A DNA stretch of 64,000 bases from Cololabis saira (lineage: Eukaryota; Chordata; Actinopteri; Beloniformes; Belonidae): contig NC_084591.1 in NCBI RefSeq assembly GCF_033807715.1, positions 25,231,090-25,295,089 of the forward strand. Reading direction: 5' to 3'. Each line of letters begins with the position of its first letter. Position 1 is the first letter of the stretch. Under the pieces are notes generated by a model, which searched no databases, was not told the DNA's origin, and saw only the letters and a list, made by a program, of their open reading frames with translations. Positions 9,796 to 55,700 of the stretch are shown piece after piece. A program made the translations under genes and the position numbers.

Positions 9796-11847
9796 ACTGC
9801 TAAAATGTTCAGATTTGTTGTTGCTTTCAGCCTAGCAGTTTGGAGTCTGAACCAGTGCTTTGTTTGCGGTTGCATGTGGAAAAATGAACTGGTTCTACAT
9901 TTGTAACTAAAAAAGCAGCTACAACATACTACCCTGCAGGGTTGTGAAACCAATTACGGTACACAGGAAGACAATCAATACCTTTTTAATTAACATTATG
10001 CTGATGAATTGGTGGCTATAACTGATCACCTTGTTAAGTTAGATTAATCTCGCTGTTTATTTATCCATCTATCAAGAACTCAATTTTGATCACAGGCTCT
10101 GATAATGTGTGTTCTGATACCTGTAATAAGACACAGAGAAGCATACCAATTGAGACCTGAAAAGTGTAATGACAGACAGGATTATATTTCCTATCACCTA
10201 CCACCTGAAAGGAATCTTTCAGAATGTGATCAGAGCTGTATGTGCCAGAGAAACCAAGACTTCTCAATCAGCTCAAGCATAGTTTCTGGCATAATGTTTG
10301 CTGTATTTCACTAAATATTTTTGTAATTAAATTATTCATTTCAGCGTTTCAGTGAGGGTTGCAGTGGATAAATTGCTAGATCATCTTCCAACTGGAAAGG
10401 TTTTAATATCACTCCCATCAGCCCATGTTGAAATTCTCAGGGGCAAGACAATGAACATTTCCATTGCCTCCATTATTTGTTTCAGTGCATGATTGTGGAA
10501 ACAATGCTGCTCACAGTACAGAACTTGCCAGAAGTCCTGTACAAGTAAATCAGATACATCTGGTGGAGAGCTTTGTCCAGTGGACCCTACACAAGTTTAA
10601 AGAAGTGCTATGATTGCACACTCTCTGTATCACTTAATCCCCCTTTCTAGTAATAATCCATTAACATCTTAAAGCTCGTATAAAGTGCACCAGTGTTCCA
10701 GCTACTCCTTTGAGCAGCAGTATGTGTGTGAGTGTGTGTGTGCACATGCACACACTTATTGTCTCAGTGGTTGCTATTCCACAACAGCATTTATATATGT
10801 CACAGTTATATAGTATAGTTTTTTTTATATTCTGTTTCAGACCAGACACATTAACCATCTCTGACAAACGTAAAGGTAAAACAATACAAAATCAATACAA
10901 AGGAAAAGAAAATTCAAAACAAGTTGCACTTGGAAAGATCAGTCTTGAGACTACATCCTGGACCATGGAAGGGAATAGTTCTGTATGAGGATTCACAGAA
11001 AGACGTGCAGAAAGACGTGCAGAAACAATATTTGAGACCCCACTTCTTCCCCTTGTGAATTAACAGTTGAGGCACAAAGATCAGCTGAAGTTGTACCTTA
11101 ACATGTTAATTTTGGAAGTTTTAGAAAAATATAATGGTCTCCAAAGAGAGAAGAGTTGGCCTATCTTCGACAAACAAGAAATGAATAAAACTAAAACCAA
11201 GCAAACAAGGGAATTGCTACAAATGAACAAAAATGCCTCCATAATAAATGCACCAAAAAGGTCCATAAAATAATAATTAACGGGTGGAGTTTGGCAGGGA
11301 CCATCTGCAAGAGTCTAGACACAGAAGGGTGTCTTCCAGGGTATGTGTTTCTCTACTATTATAATAGGAGGTGTGGGACACATGAATATGTTGAAACGGA
11401 CCCCCCCCCCATATTTTCTTAGAATTCTTTATTTATTTAATTTGTTAATTTAATTTCATATTTAGTATGGACATGAGGATAAAAACGTGATTAATACTGT
11501 TTAAAGTATTCTGGTGGTCAAAAGTGAGGTAAAGCACATAAGCCAGTTGTATATTGCTGTAAGCAGACTCATCCAATACATACAGTTGACAAAAGCCTGG
11601 TCGGCTAATGCTCACGGTGCAAGGCTTATAATTGGGCAGCTACGGGGGTCCTCATTAATGAAGAACCAGTGGCAGTACGGAGAGCAAGAAGGCTGAAATG
11701 TTTTAGTTATATCTTTACAGATTAAAACCAGTTTACTCTTCACACACTGGAGCCTGTCCTTTTATTCCATCCACGTGTGTAACAGAGGCATCCATATCAT
11801 GTTACTTATACCATGAAGCACACCATAAAAGTTTTCTCTGGATGCAC
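9796..11847. other. Unassigned intergenic stretch
   Basis: No gene or recognised repeat. A short (GT)n-like tract lies near 10720-10750. Confidence 0.5.
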
Positions 11848-11965
11848 GGTGGCTTACTGGTTAGCACTGATGCCTCACAGCAAGAAGGGTCCTGGTTTGA
11901 CTCCCAGCAGGAGTATTTCTATGAGAAGTTTGTATGTTCTCCATGTGCTTGCATAACTGATAACC
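11848..11965 (+). mobile_element. tRNA-like SINE or SINE-derived fragment
   Basis: GGTGGCTTACTGGTTAGCAC (A-box-like), then GCCTCACAGCAAGAAGG and GGTTTGACTCCC (B-box-like), then AGTTTGTATGTTCTCCATGT. This matches the head of an abundant fish repeat ('gtggcgcagtggttagcac...cctcacagcaagaaggt...gttcgaatcc...tttgcatgttctcc'). The 3' part is lost. Confidence 0.65.
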
Positions 11966-12029
11966 TTGCATGTTCTAAAAGAGCTCGGACAGGAGCAAGA
12001 AATGACTGCGAATGTTGAGGAATGGTCAA

Positions 12030-12720
12030 CAGGTCAATTGTAAACAGGTGAGTGTTATGATCGGGTATAAAAACAGCATCCCCGAGAGGCTCAGTTGTTC
12101 ACAAGCAAAAATGGGGCGAGGTTCATCACTTTGTGAATTACTGTGTGGGTAAAAAGTCCAATAGTTTGAGAACAAACAAATACAAGGAATTTAGGGGTTT
12201 CATAATCTACAGACTATAATACCATCAAAAGATTCAGGCCCAAGCTTACAGTATCTTAAACGGACTGGCGCAAGGTGGAAATGTGTTCTGTGGTTTGTCC
12301 ACATTTCAAACTGTTTTTGTAAATCATGAATGTTGTGTCCTCTGGGCTAAAGAGGAAAAAGGGCCATCCAGAAAGTTATAAGCACAAAATGTAAATGCCA
12401 GCATATGGGATGGTATAAGGGTGTGTCAGTGCCCATGGCATGGGTAACTTGCACATCTGTGAAAGGCAGCATTCATTTTGAGGGGTACATAGAAGTTTTA
12501 GAGCAAAATAATGTTCCCTGCTTAATTCAGCAAGAGAATACCAGGCCACCTTGTGCATTGTGTTACAACAGTCTGTCTTTGTAGTAAGAGTGCCCATTGA
12601 AAATGTGTGGCACATTCTGAACCGCAAAATATGACAAAGGAGACCCTAGAATCTTGAGCAACTGAAGTTGTACATCAAGCAACAATTGGAAATAACTCCA
12701 ACTACAAAGCTTCCCCAATT
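12030..12720 (+). pseudogene. Tc1-like transposon relic (second family)
   Basis: CGGGTATAAAAACAGCATCC, GAGGCTCAGTTGTTCACAAG and ATGGGGCGAGGTTCATCACT reproduce the leader and start region of a teleost Tc1-like element whose consensus reads 'gggtataaaaagagcatccc...ggctcag...atggggcgaggttcaccac'. Downstream, GAATACCAGGCCACC and CCATTGAAAATGTGTGGC match its later coding region. Multiple stops and indels make it inactive. It is a different Tc1-like lineage from the one at 5150. Confidence 0.7.
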
Positions 12721-14685
12721 ACTGTTCCTAGGTCTTCAATGCTTGTTGAATGTTGTTTAAAGGAAAGGTGACGTCTCACAGTGGTAAACAAGTAAACATG
12801 CTGTCTGAGCTTTATTGGAAAGGGTTGCTAAAAATATAGGAGAGGGGCCAAGAACAGGGGTTTCACTGTATCAGCACAATAGCTAACTTTAATACATGTC
12901 AACATGTCTTATCCCTTCCATGAAATAATTATTTAAAAAAGAGTCAGTTCAAAACGTTATTCAAATACATTTTTCTTTTTGTAAAGTGTATTTTCTTGCC
13001 TGGACACAATAACACTAATTTAAATCAACAATTGGTCATTCATCTCCTAAATATGTTTAAAATGAGTATTTTACTATGCTATGCATTGAATGGATGTGGG
13101 ATGACTCCATGATGTCCACTAAGCAGCTAATGTGCAGTCAAACTATATAGTAGAAAAAATGACTTTTGATCAGCCATTTTCCACCAGAGACTGCTATGCA
13201 TGAAAGGGAAAGAAGGATTTGTTTGAGGAGATTAAATCACATAAAGATAGTTAAATATGTATCACTAATGTTTTCCATTAATATCCATAAACTATAGATA
13301 AGATGTGTACTTCAACAGCTTGCATTTGTCCATTGCCATCTATTTCTCTATACAATACATTTTTTTGTGAAAATCAAAGGTTTTTTTTTCTTATGAATGT
13401 ATTGATCAACTGTGACAGTTTCAGACAAAGCATGATGCCTGAGGCATGTTTAATTCACATGAGAACAAAATCAGTTCCATCTTCAGCTCATGCGAACTTT
13501 GATTTTAGATACACCAATTGAAAGAGACCTGATGCAAATCCTGTCTTCCAGTATCACCTTTGTGTTTCATCAACCTGTCCTCTCCTTTTAATTCCTCCCC
13601 TGAGATCTCAACAGTTTCCTCATCATCTCTCCTCCTGCTACCTGGTTGATGTTTCCCTCCTCTCTGTGTTTCTTTTTGTCTTCCATTTTCCTCATGATCT
13701 CCACATCCTCAGCTCTATACTGATTCTGAGTCTTTTTCATCCTTTCTCTTGTACCCCTTTGACTGGTCTTCATCCCAACCTGGGCACTGAGAATTAATCT
13801 GCCTACTCAAGCCATCCACTGAAAAGGCAATCAACCTGATCAAAACTTGCAAGCAATCAGATCAAACAGGTTTCTGCGGTGGAGGGCATTAGGAGGGAAG
13901 AGAGGCTAATCAGAGGAGATGGGGGGAAAAGAGAGCTGGTTTTAAGGGTGTTGAAAATCAGACAAGACCATCTGGTGAGACCATTCAGGTGACTGTGTTA
14001 AATTGTGTATTCACACAGATTTTAAACAGCTGAGTGAGTCATTGCTTCTTTCCTGCACAGACCTCAAATAACTGCTCATCAGACCTCAGCATGCTAGCTT
14101 CTACGATCTCATCTCAGCCCCTCTTGAGGGATTAAACTCTTAATCCGTCAGACCGAGGTGTACTTTTGTACCGTCAGGGCAGCATTTGACTTGGTGTTTT
14201 CTGGTGCATCTGTGCATGTCTGTGCTGGTCTCTAGTGTAATGCATTGTAGTGTTTGTAAGATGGAGGGTGAGTACCTGAAGGTATGTGTATGTGAGATTA
14301 ATAAAAAACAACGAAGCAGAAAAAAATAGATAATGCTGGGTGTTGGGTGCAACAAATAAACAAGTTAGCTGTTTTAATGGTGGAAGGCTCGACTGGTCCC
14401 TATCTAACACCTGTGCTGGTCTAGGAAAAGCATCTCTCGCTGTCTGTCTGCGTAACACAGTAAAAATTTGTCAAAATTAAAAAGCCGTATAGTATTCATA
14501 TAATGGCTAGGTTAGTAGCTGTGACTGAAAAATAGTTTCCTATATGAGGAATAAAGAAAACTGATTGAAAAACTAATAGCCCAGCATGTGAGGTTAATCT
14601 CATGTTGCATAAACTAACCAGCCCTCCTGCACTGTGGGTTAATGAATAATGTTACTGAGCTGAAGCGCTCTTCTTGACACACAAG
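12721..14685. other. Unassigned intergenic stretch
   Basis: No gene or family recognised. A purine/pyrimidine-skewed tract (CTC/TTC rich) lies at 13560-13770. Confidence 0.5.
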
Positions 14686-14689
14686 GACA

Positions 14690-14945
14690 TACACACTTGT
14701 TTCAGTATCTTTGTGGGGACATTCCAGTGGCGAAATACATTTCCTAGTCTCTCAGCCAAACCTCAACAATCACAAGTGAACACTTAGCCCTAACAATTAC
14801 CCTTACCACAGCCTTAATTAAGACACTTACCCTAAAACCTGAAAAATGAATAGTGAGTACTGGAATCCAGTCCCCACGTTTACAGGAGGCCCCCATATGT
14901 TGATGTTATTTCAGAGATCGGTCCCCACAATGTCATAAAAACAAC
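14690..14945. repeat. Degenerate teleost repeat with TGTGGGGAC / GTCCCCACA arms
   Basis: TTTGTGGGGACATTCCAGTG near the left and GGTCCCCACAATGTCATAAA near the right are inverted relatives. Between them is ACCCTTACCACAGCC-like sequence. This pattern occurs in a common fish interspersed repeat; its class is not known to me. Confidence 0.45.
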
Positions 14946-15584
14946 AACCAACACACCCCCACCTGACTCCTTATTTTCCATCTCCACCAGTTTCCATCTC
15001 TACTCTCACTAATGTGTTGTCTGCTCCACTAGCAGACAGCCATAAAGGCCAGGACATAGTATTTGCTTGCTTTAGTAGTTCCCTCAGGCACATGCAGCCT
15101 AATGAGCTCCTTTCCAAGGACAAAGTGAGGCCAGCAATGTAGATGAATCAGTGAGCATCATGATATGTCATTCTCTGAATAGTTACCTTCTTCAAATTTG
15201 GTTTAAACTTGCCAAAGTTTTTGCAAGGCTGTGGTGAGCTGGAAAAGTCAGGATTGTCAGTTGGATTCAATGGCTCTGTTCCCTTGTAGTGCAGTCAGAC
15301 ATTTGGCCAGCTGTCCAGTGTCACTGACCTCTGCCTTTCCTGCATCTGTGGAGCTGAATTCTTCTGTAGCTTTAGCTCTCAGTAGTTAGTTGGTTCTTAT
15401 TCCTGTACCATGCTATCTGGCCCAGTCCACACGGATTACAGGTGCCGTTTTACATAACAAGGATCTGTCACACTACAAGAAAAAAAATTCTATTCAAGGA
15501 TATAGGTACTTCTTTACCACTACTTTAAAATGACACATTTATGTGGGGAAAACAAATTCCTACAACTCCACTGAAATAACTGAA
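14946..15584. other. Unassigned intergenic stretch
   Basis: No gene or family recognised. Confidence 0.5.
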
Positions 15585-15678
15585 TTAAAGGAGCATGAGG
15601 CTCCTTTTAAGAAATGAGACTCTATGGCGCCACCCTTCACCACGACGGCCGTCGGGGGTACTGCAGCCAACAGCGAAG

Positions 15679-16084
15679 CCGGTGTTGTATCGAGATGAGT
15701 TCCCCCGTCGAGATGTGTTTCCCCCTAGTCCCGCCCCCGTCCGAAATGGCCCGAACGGTGTCGTGCCAAAAAGTGATGGGCTGGCGACCGCGGGAGCGCG
15801 CACTGCTGGCTGTTGCGCTGTTTCTAGACATCTGCAGCTGCGTTTCTCTGGACCAAACGGTCATAACACGCAGATATACACAACTTTACATCCACTGTAA
15901 TAGCAATGGTAAGGGTTGGTGAAAGTTTAACGCCAAAAGAAATGTAGTTTGTAGCGAAATCCGGCACGTGATAGACAATATGTCTCGTGTTAATATGTGT
16001 TTGGGCTGTCTAATGTAGCCTACTTGTTTAGGGACCAGGGGGAAACACATCTCGACGGGGGAACTCATCTCGATATAACACCGG
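15679..16084. mobile_element. Nested MITE with 54-bp inverted repeats
   Basis: The left arm 15679-15732 (starts CCGGTGTTGTATCGAGATGA) and the right arm 16031-16084 are near-perfect inverted repeats, differing at about two positions. The interior includes a fragment beginning GGTGTCGTGCCAAAAAGTGA (from about 15767) shared with the element at 37548-37753. No coding capacity. Confidence 0.8.
15766..15830 (+). repeat. Fragment shared with the 37548-37753 element
   Basis: GGTGTCGTGCCAAAAAGTGA is followed within 25 bases by CCGCGGGAGCGCGCA. The same two blocks occur in the reverse complement of the right half of 37548-37753, with an extra 30 bases between them there. Confidence 0.7.
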
Positions 16085-16639
16085 CACGGGAGAACGGGGA
16101 GAACGCGCATGCAGCGTCATGTGACGTCACATCCGCAGGGCAGCGCGGGAAAAGCGGCCCCAGCCTAGCAGCACATTTTGCAGCACACAGCCTGTTCAAG
16201 GCAACGGACAGATATACTAGAGGGCTCACTCTTTTTGGTTTGGAACGCTTCATCTGACATTATTACTAGAAAAATTAAAACGTATACAATTTTTTTCATA
16301 AATCCAGCCTCAAGCTCCTTTAATACTGATTAATGACCTTTCTGTTGTCTGTGCTATTATTTTCAATTTACTAAAGCCCAAAATATGTTTCTGGTGTGAA
16401 TAAAAACCACGTAAACCTCTGCATATAGTCCAGATTATCAAGTTGATCTGTTTTTTTTAAAGAACATTATCCATTCACTATTAATTAACTATTTTGCCTT
16501 ATCAAAAGTCATTTTAGTTAATTCTGCTGACGAACACCACATCTCAGCTGGACATGAAGATCGTGCTTTGTAATACATTTTCTCCTCATCACATTTCACT
16601 GTGTTTTCACTGCGCTGTTCATCCCACTTGTACAAATAT

Positions 16640-17030
16640 TACTCCTGATGAGATGTGCTTGCCTGCAGATTTATCAGCCTGCTGGAGGGAATTTTAGGGG
16701 GAACCGCGCCCCCTGTTGCGCGCGAAGCTCTCGGAGTAGTAAATAGGGAAATAAATATCTCCTTAACGTCCTTGAATTGCACATATCTGGGAAGCAGATT
16801 TGTGGAGCGGATTCTCACTCTCCTCCTAATGTTGTAAAGCAGTCTCTGGCAGTGGATTCACGATGCCTGCGTCTGCGGTCACCTTTACGCAAACTTGAAC
16901 TTGGGTGAGCCGCCCGGAGTCTCTGGCGTTGCGCACCGCCGCTCCTGTCCGCCCTCCCCTGCGCTTCCTCCTCCTCCTCCTGCTCCTCCTCCTCCTCCTC
17001 CTGCACCACCACTAGACGAGCTGTAACGGG
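16640..17030 (+). promoter_or_regulatory. kcng4: GC-rich promoter-like region of kcng4
   Basis: In an AT-rich neighbourhood this stretch has clusters of CpG (GAACCGCGCCCCCTGTTGCG, GCGCGAAGC, GAGCCGCCCGG, GTTGCGCACCGCCG) and a (CTCC)n pyrimidine tract at 16965-17003. There is no clear TATA box at a fixed position. It lies just upstream of a consensus splice donor at 17264 and is the best promoter candidate for the gene. The transcription start site is not determined. Confidence 0.4.
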
Positions 17031-17263
17031 ACACTTTGCGGGCAGCGAACCTTTACCTGCTCCCCATCACTCGTGTTTGCAGACCGTGTCTCCCTCCGCC
17101 GGCGCGGATGGTGCGGATGTTGGACAAGTGTCCCCATTAGGATGGCACCTGGCAGCGGAGACCGGCCGTTCACAGTTTGATGTGGAGTTGAAGGGGTTTG
17201 CGGCGGGATTGCGAGACGACAGCGGCATTTGAGCAGTCTGGAGATGAGTTCGGACCTCAGCAT
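17031..17263 (+). other. kcng4: Proposed 5' non-coding exon 1 of kcng4 (start uncertain)
   Basis: CpG-rich sequence ends at a strong donor, CAT|GTAAGG, with GT at 17264-17265. After the donor the composition drops at once to AT-rich intron-like DNA. Mammalian KCNG4 also has a non-coding first exon, from memory. The 5' border is arbitrary, and no transcript evidence is available here. Confidence 0.35.
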
Positions 17264-20503
<3,240 letters not shown>

Positions 20504-20793
20504 TGCCTGCATGGTCCCTCCAAGTGTCTAGGCCTTCCCTGATCTTACCACAGTGACACACAGGATCCCCCTGAGGTTCCTGGACACCAGGCTCCCTGAC
20601 TTATCCAGCTCATTCCCTGCAGCTATCAGCCACGAATCAACCCTAGCACAGCCTATTTATCCAGGCTTTTCTTTACTAGACACTGGCTTCAGACCTGTGA
20701 TACCCACTAATCCGATGCCAAAACCTGATGCACAACCTAAATCTACTGGACTGCTGGCGACAACATCAGAACTCACCAACATCCAATTGTGAC
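20504..20793 (+). other. kcng4: Proposed 5' UTR exon 2 of kcng4
   Basis: The stretch is bounded by a strong acceptor (long T/C tract ending CTTGCAG at 20503) and a consensus donor GAC|GTAAGG at 20794. It is 290 nt and less AT-rich than its flanks. It holds a tiny upstream frame, ATG at 20511 to TAG at 20529-20531 (six codons), that could damp translation. A longer open frame at 20553-20792 has no ATG start and no family resemblance, so I treat the exon as untranslated. Confidence 0.4.
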
Positions 20794-21104
20794 GTAAGGT
20801 TATGTGTCACTCTTCACCCACTCCTATCTGGGTTTAGATCTCTTTTTTTTTAAATCTAAAAAAAAAAGCTCGTATTTTTGCAGAGAATACAAATTAAACA
20901 AACAAAAAAAGTCTGACATCTAAAAGGACTCTGAGCTTACTCCACTAAATTCATGGAGTGGCAAGAAAGCTTATTTTTTCTGTTTTAAAACAAATGTGGG
21001 CTAAGTGCTGCTTTGCTTGATTCAACGCTAAGCAGGGCCCTATTAGAAGACTCTACCTGACCTGAACTGCCCATCTTGGAGCAGTGTGGTTTCCAAATGC
21101 CGCA

Positions 21105-51385
<30,281 letters not shown>

Positions 51386-52280
51386 ACATTCCCATTGAAT
51401 GACTCAGTGCTAAACGTCCACCAATCGTTGTGCTACATACAACTAAAGTACTGAGAAGCAACTCTTGCCCCAAAGCCTTCACTGTCCAAATCTGAGGGTA
51501 CGTAACTTGTGTTGGATTCAAAGAGATCAAACAAAAGGTACTGTATTTCATTTGCTCTTCATGGTGTCGAGTAGACTGCACAGAAACTGAAGGACATAAC
51601 AACCCTTTAAATTGAACGGTCCTTGTTGTCTGAACAGACGGCCTCTGCAGCAATATTAGTACTAGGCTGCTTTCATAAACATGCAATATTGAATCCAAAG
51701 TTGCTTTTCCTTCCACTGTGACAATACATACAAGCCAGAGTGCAGCTTTTAGTTGATTCTTATTACTTTTTGATATCCTGCCTACAATATAATCTCAAAG
51801 TATGTCTCATGTATTTACTCTCATTTTCAGCCATGAATGCAAAGAAGTGCACATCTTCGTTTGTCTTTGAGAAGCTTGAAGCCACGTTCTGAGAAAACAG
51901 AATTATAGTTTGACACCTATATAATGTATATCTATGTATGCTTTAAATGCTTGGAATAATAAAGAAGTGATGGTTTCTGCTTTCTCTACTATAAGCATCA
52001 AGTTAAGTGTGTTAAAATATTTCAGAATGATCCTTAATGTTTTTTAAACCATCAAATAAATGAAAGGATATAGATGAAAAGGAAGTATTTGTGTTAGGGA
52101 AAGAGGATGCGTGAGTGAAAGAGAGTGAGCACTAACAACCATGAAATGTACTTTGCAACGCTCCAAATAAAAGCTGTCCTAGTAATCTGAGGGAAATCCA
52201 TTTTCTGGGCTCAAGTGTTTTTTGGTTTGTTCTGGGTATGGCCGTCTAATCTCTTTGGCTTGCTGGGGGATGCTCAATAA
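51386..52280 (+). other. kcng4: kcng4 3' UTR and polyadenylation region
   Basis: AATAAA occurs at 51958-51963 and again near 52053, 52165 and 52274, each a possible polyadenylation signal. The first gives a 3' UTR of about 590 nt. No further coding frame follows. Confidence 0.55.
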
Positions 52281-54915
52281 AAGTCCCGTCGCCGACGTTT
52301 TCTGATGGAAGAAGAAACACACACAGATGTCTCAGCCAGATGCAAAGATAAGTATTCTGTGAATTCAGTGACAATCCCCTTGTTACATCACTGTTTTATT
52401 ATTTATTACATCATTCTTGAAGGGTGTAGTGCGTCTCCACAAATCTGTGTTTTAAAGTCTTGGATCTCATAGCAAGCAAAGGTGCTCTCCTTAATGCTGC
52501 ATCTTTAAATCTTAACTGGACCAATCCCCTCCTTATCTGCTAAATCCTTGGGTGGCCTTCAGACTTATCAAAGTCATCTTCATTTTTCCTTTTTTATGAA
52601 GACATTGGTCGGATCCACAATTGTAGCCAAGGAGGGTTGCAGGAACATGCCAGATGTGGATGTAATCTAGATTAAAATTGGAATTAAAAGACCACATGAA
52701 CAGCCTGAAACCCAGTTGATTTAGTTTTGTTTTTTGTTTTTTTTCTTTTCCCCAGAATGTCAGTAACTCCAGACTAAACAAATTGCCAAGTGTTTAAGGA
52801 GAGACATGGACCTTTTTTCCCACTATATCTGTTTAACTAAGAGATGGTTTGGAGTCAGCTCCTAGTGGCGATCATTAGAATTACATGTTGGCCATTCAGT
52901 CGGTTTATCTTTTCATGACGAGTGTATGTGAGGTTAATCGTACACCTCGCTGATTTATATTGCAGTTTTTACACAGGCAGCGTTATAATTGTAAAACTGC
53001 AAACAATACTAATAGATCGTCCAGGTTAGCAACAGTAACCACGGGAGGGTGGGACCAACAAGTCAAGTGTTGCATTTTAGGGGGAAAGGAAAGATAAATT
53101 TAAATTTCATAACATGTCAAACTCGTTTTAATGTTAGTTGACATTATTTTTTTAAATATTTTTTAAAAGAAAAGAAATTAAACTCAGTTCATCACTTGAA
53201 AGCTTATTTTACACGAGTTTTACATGAACTGAAAAGTCATACCTGTCTTTGCATATACACTAACTGAACCGAAGCAACTTTTCCTCATTTTAGACTCATC
53301 TTACATGTTTCCAAGGCTTTATCATAAGTCAAGAAATATAAAAAGATTATGTTTTTCCTGATGTGTTAGTTAATGTTTTATTTGACTCAAGAGGCTTGAA
53401 TCTACTGATCTCCCAACCTACTGTGAGTCAGACAGGTAGGTATCTGGTAGCCCACACATGAGTTTTCTCAGAGGGGTTAGGGGGAAAAATAAGGAAGGAA
53501 AACTTGATATCTGTGACTGCTTAACTGCTGCAACAATCATGATCAACTTCAATTGTGGAAAAAGATTCCTGTCAAAGTTATTCATCCCACTCAGCAACAA
53601 CCCTGTTTTTTTCAAAGTAATTGTAATGAAAAATCAAAGCCTGAACAATAACTTCAGGAGTTTAATTATGACCACATCAATTTCTAATTATACAATTTTA
53701 CATGGTGAATGACTCACACTATTGCTGTTAATTTGGTATTCTGAAACTGCAGCCTCTGGAAATATATTCAGTGTTTTTAAGGCCTTTAAAGTATGTAAAA
53801 ATGTCTCTGGATTAAATGACCGTAATATTAGGAAGCTATTAGGCCTCATAACTGGATTTTGTTTTGAAGAAAATATCCAACTTGTTGCCAAAGTGCAAAG
53901 TAGCTCAAATCCCCTCAATACTTTTTACATTTTAAATAAAACTGAAAGATAATTTATGTTTCTTTTGCTGAAGACTGATTATAATGCTTACAATCACTTT
54001 AAATTATCTCACACAAAGGCAGATTTATTGTTTCCCCTTTTGTATTAATGTCTGTTTTTTCATTTGCATACTAAAACATCCATATGCAGCTCATTTTTTG
54101 CGTTTGAGATCTCGCCAGGATGGATCCCTTGCTTCACCTCTCTCTCGTTGGGTTTTATCTGCAGGCTCATCACATGCTTTGCTGCCATCGACATCTGTGC
54201 TCCCCTGCCGAACACAAATAGCAGGGACTCTACAATTTAGCTGCATGACCGGAATAAAAGAGCCATTATATTCTTTCCTCCAGATTTTGGATTTCATCTG
54301 GATAGCAAAATCAAATTATTATTCATAAAGTCCAACACCACTACGCAAAAGCATTATACTTTATAAATCTTTATGTGTATATTATTCCAGATGTTAAAAC
54401 ATCTATCTTTTCTTTGTACTCTTCCTTCCACATATCCAGACAAATGCTTTCATGCACAACTACTCATATCTTGAACGGAGGTTAAGGTGGGAGTATTTCT
54501 TGCTCATTAAACGTCTAGAGGTGTAAGAGGTCACAGTATGCATTCATTGTTCCGATAATGCACGTGTGGGGAAGCCCTTTGAGACTGCAAATCTGACTGA
54601 GAATGCTATATATGAATAAACTTAACTTGCAAATGTGTGTCTCTTGCTGCTGGTAAAATATGGATGGAGGTGCAGAGGTTTGACGTGGGTAGAGAGTGAG
54701 GTGTTTATGAAGTAATGAGCTGATGGAGAAAACTCAGCAGATGCCAGGACTGTGTCATATGTGTCATACGTCTCCTTCTTAGCATAAAACATCCTGAGAA
54801 ATTCCTATTGCCGTGTTGTTGTGAAGAATATTTAAGTACAAGTGACAAGGAAAAGAAGTTTGATGGTATTCTGAAATGATCTGAAATGATCATTTCCCCA
54901 TATGCCCCCAACCCT
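52281..54915. other. Unassigned intergenic stretch
   Basis: No gene or repeat family recognised downstream of kcng4. Confidence 0.5.
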
Positions 54916-54919
54916 CCAG

Positions 54920-55700
54920 GAGATGGTTTCAGTGGTCTTCGGCGCATCAACAAAATCAAATCGTGGATAGAATCCAACTTCCTCAATCTCAACTGAAATA
55001 AAACAGACATGCTCAACATTGGCCTAAAGAAACTTACCAAGAACACAGAACTTCTCACTCACCAATGATAACTCTGTCCTCCCCCCCTCCCAGAACATCC
55101 AAAATCTTGGGGTCGCATTTGACAACAACATAACTTTTGAACATCATATTAACTTAACCACCAGAACAATATTTTTCCATCTGAAGGTCATAGCCTGTCT
55201 CCATCCCACTTTCCCAGATTGGACTATTGTGACAGATTCCTGTACGGTGCATCGTCCAAAGCCCTCCATAAACTTCAATACATCCAAAATTCTGCTCCAC
55301 GTCTCCTCACCCACTCCTGCTCTCGTGACCACATCACCCCTGTTCTCCAAAAACTCCACTGGCTGCCCGTAACATAAAGAAAACTATTCCAACAATTCCA
55401 CAAAGCCCCCCCCATCTCACAGACCTCCTCTATCATCATACTCCCCCAAGTAACTGATGTTCTTCTGACGCTAACCTTCTTTCCCTTTCACTCAGGCCCT
55501 AACACCAGTTTTGGGGTGGCAGAGCCTTTGTCATTAGTGCCCCCTTACCCTCGAACTCCCTCTCTAAACACAGCCTTTCAGATTCAAGTCATCTATTTAA
55601 CTGCTTGTCTGTAACTGTCTTTGTTATAAATGTATTGCTTACTGTTTAATTATTTTATCTTCGTAAAGTGTCTTTGAGTATTTATCATCATCATCATCTT
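54920..55700 (+). pseudogene. L2-like LINE, reverse-transcriptase C-terminal part
   Basis: Broken frames contain INKIKSWIESNFLNLN, then NIQNLGVAFDNNITFE, then LDYCDRFLYGASSKALHKLQ, then APRLLTHSCSRDHITPVLQK and LHWLPV. That is the order of the end of L2-clade ORF2. The 3' part has TAAAGTGTCTTTGAGTATTT, the usual L2-type 3' end. Stops and frameshifts make it inactive. Confidence 0.8.

Larger units (their letters stand above)
15589..16319. mobile_element. TTAA-flanked terminal-inverted-repeat element
   Basis: The left end AGGAGCATGAGGCT and right end AGCCTCAAGCTCCT are inverted repeats with two mismatches. Both are flanked by TTAA (15585-15588 and 16320-16323), the target duplication used by piggyBac and Kolobok-type transposases. 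The element has no transposase frame and so is non-autonomous. A second inverted-repeat element occupies 15679-16084. It ends about 330 bp upstream of the GC-rich promoter-like region of kcng4. Confidence 0.75.

Noticed and set aside
17100..17150. REST/NRSE-like site (GGCGCGGATGGTGCGG)
   Set aside because: It resembles parts of the motif only loosely, with wrong spacing and missing core bases.
20553..20792. A 79-codon frame as a separate small gene
   Set aside because: No ATG start, no recognisable family; better explained as a 5' UTR exon.
53458..54328. Several 70-115 residue frames downstream of kcng4
   Set aside because: AT-rich, no splice context, no protein-like pattern, no strand bias.
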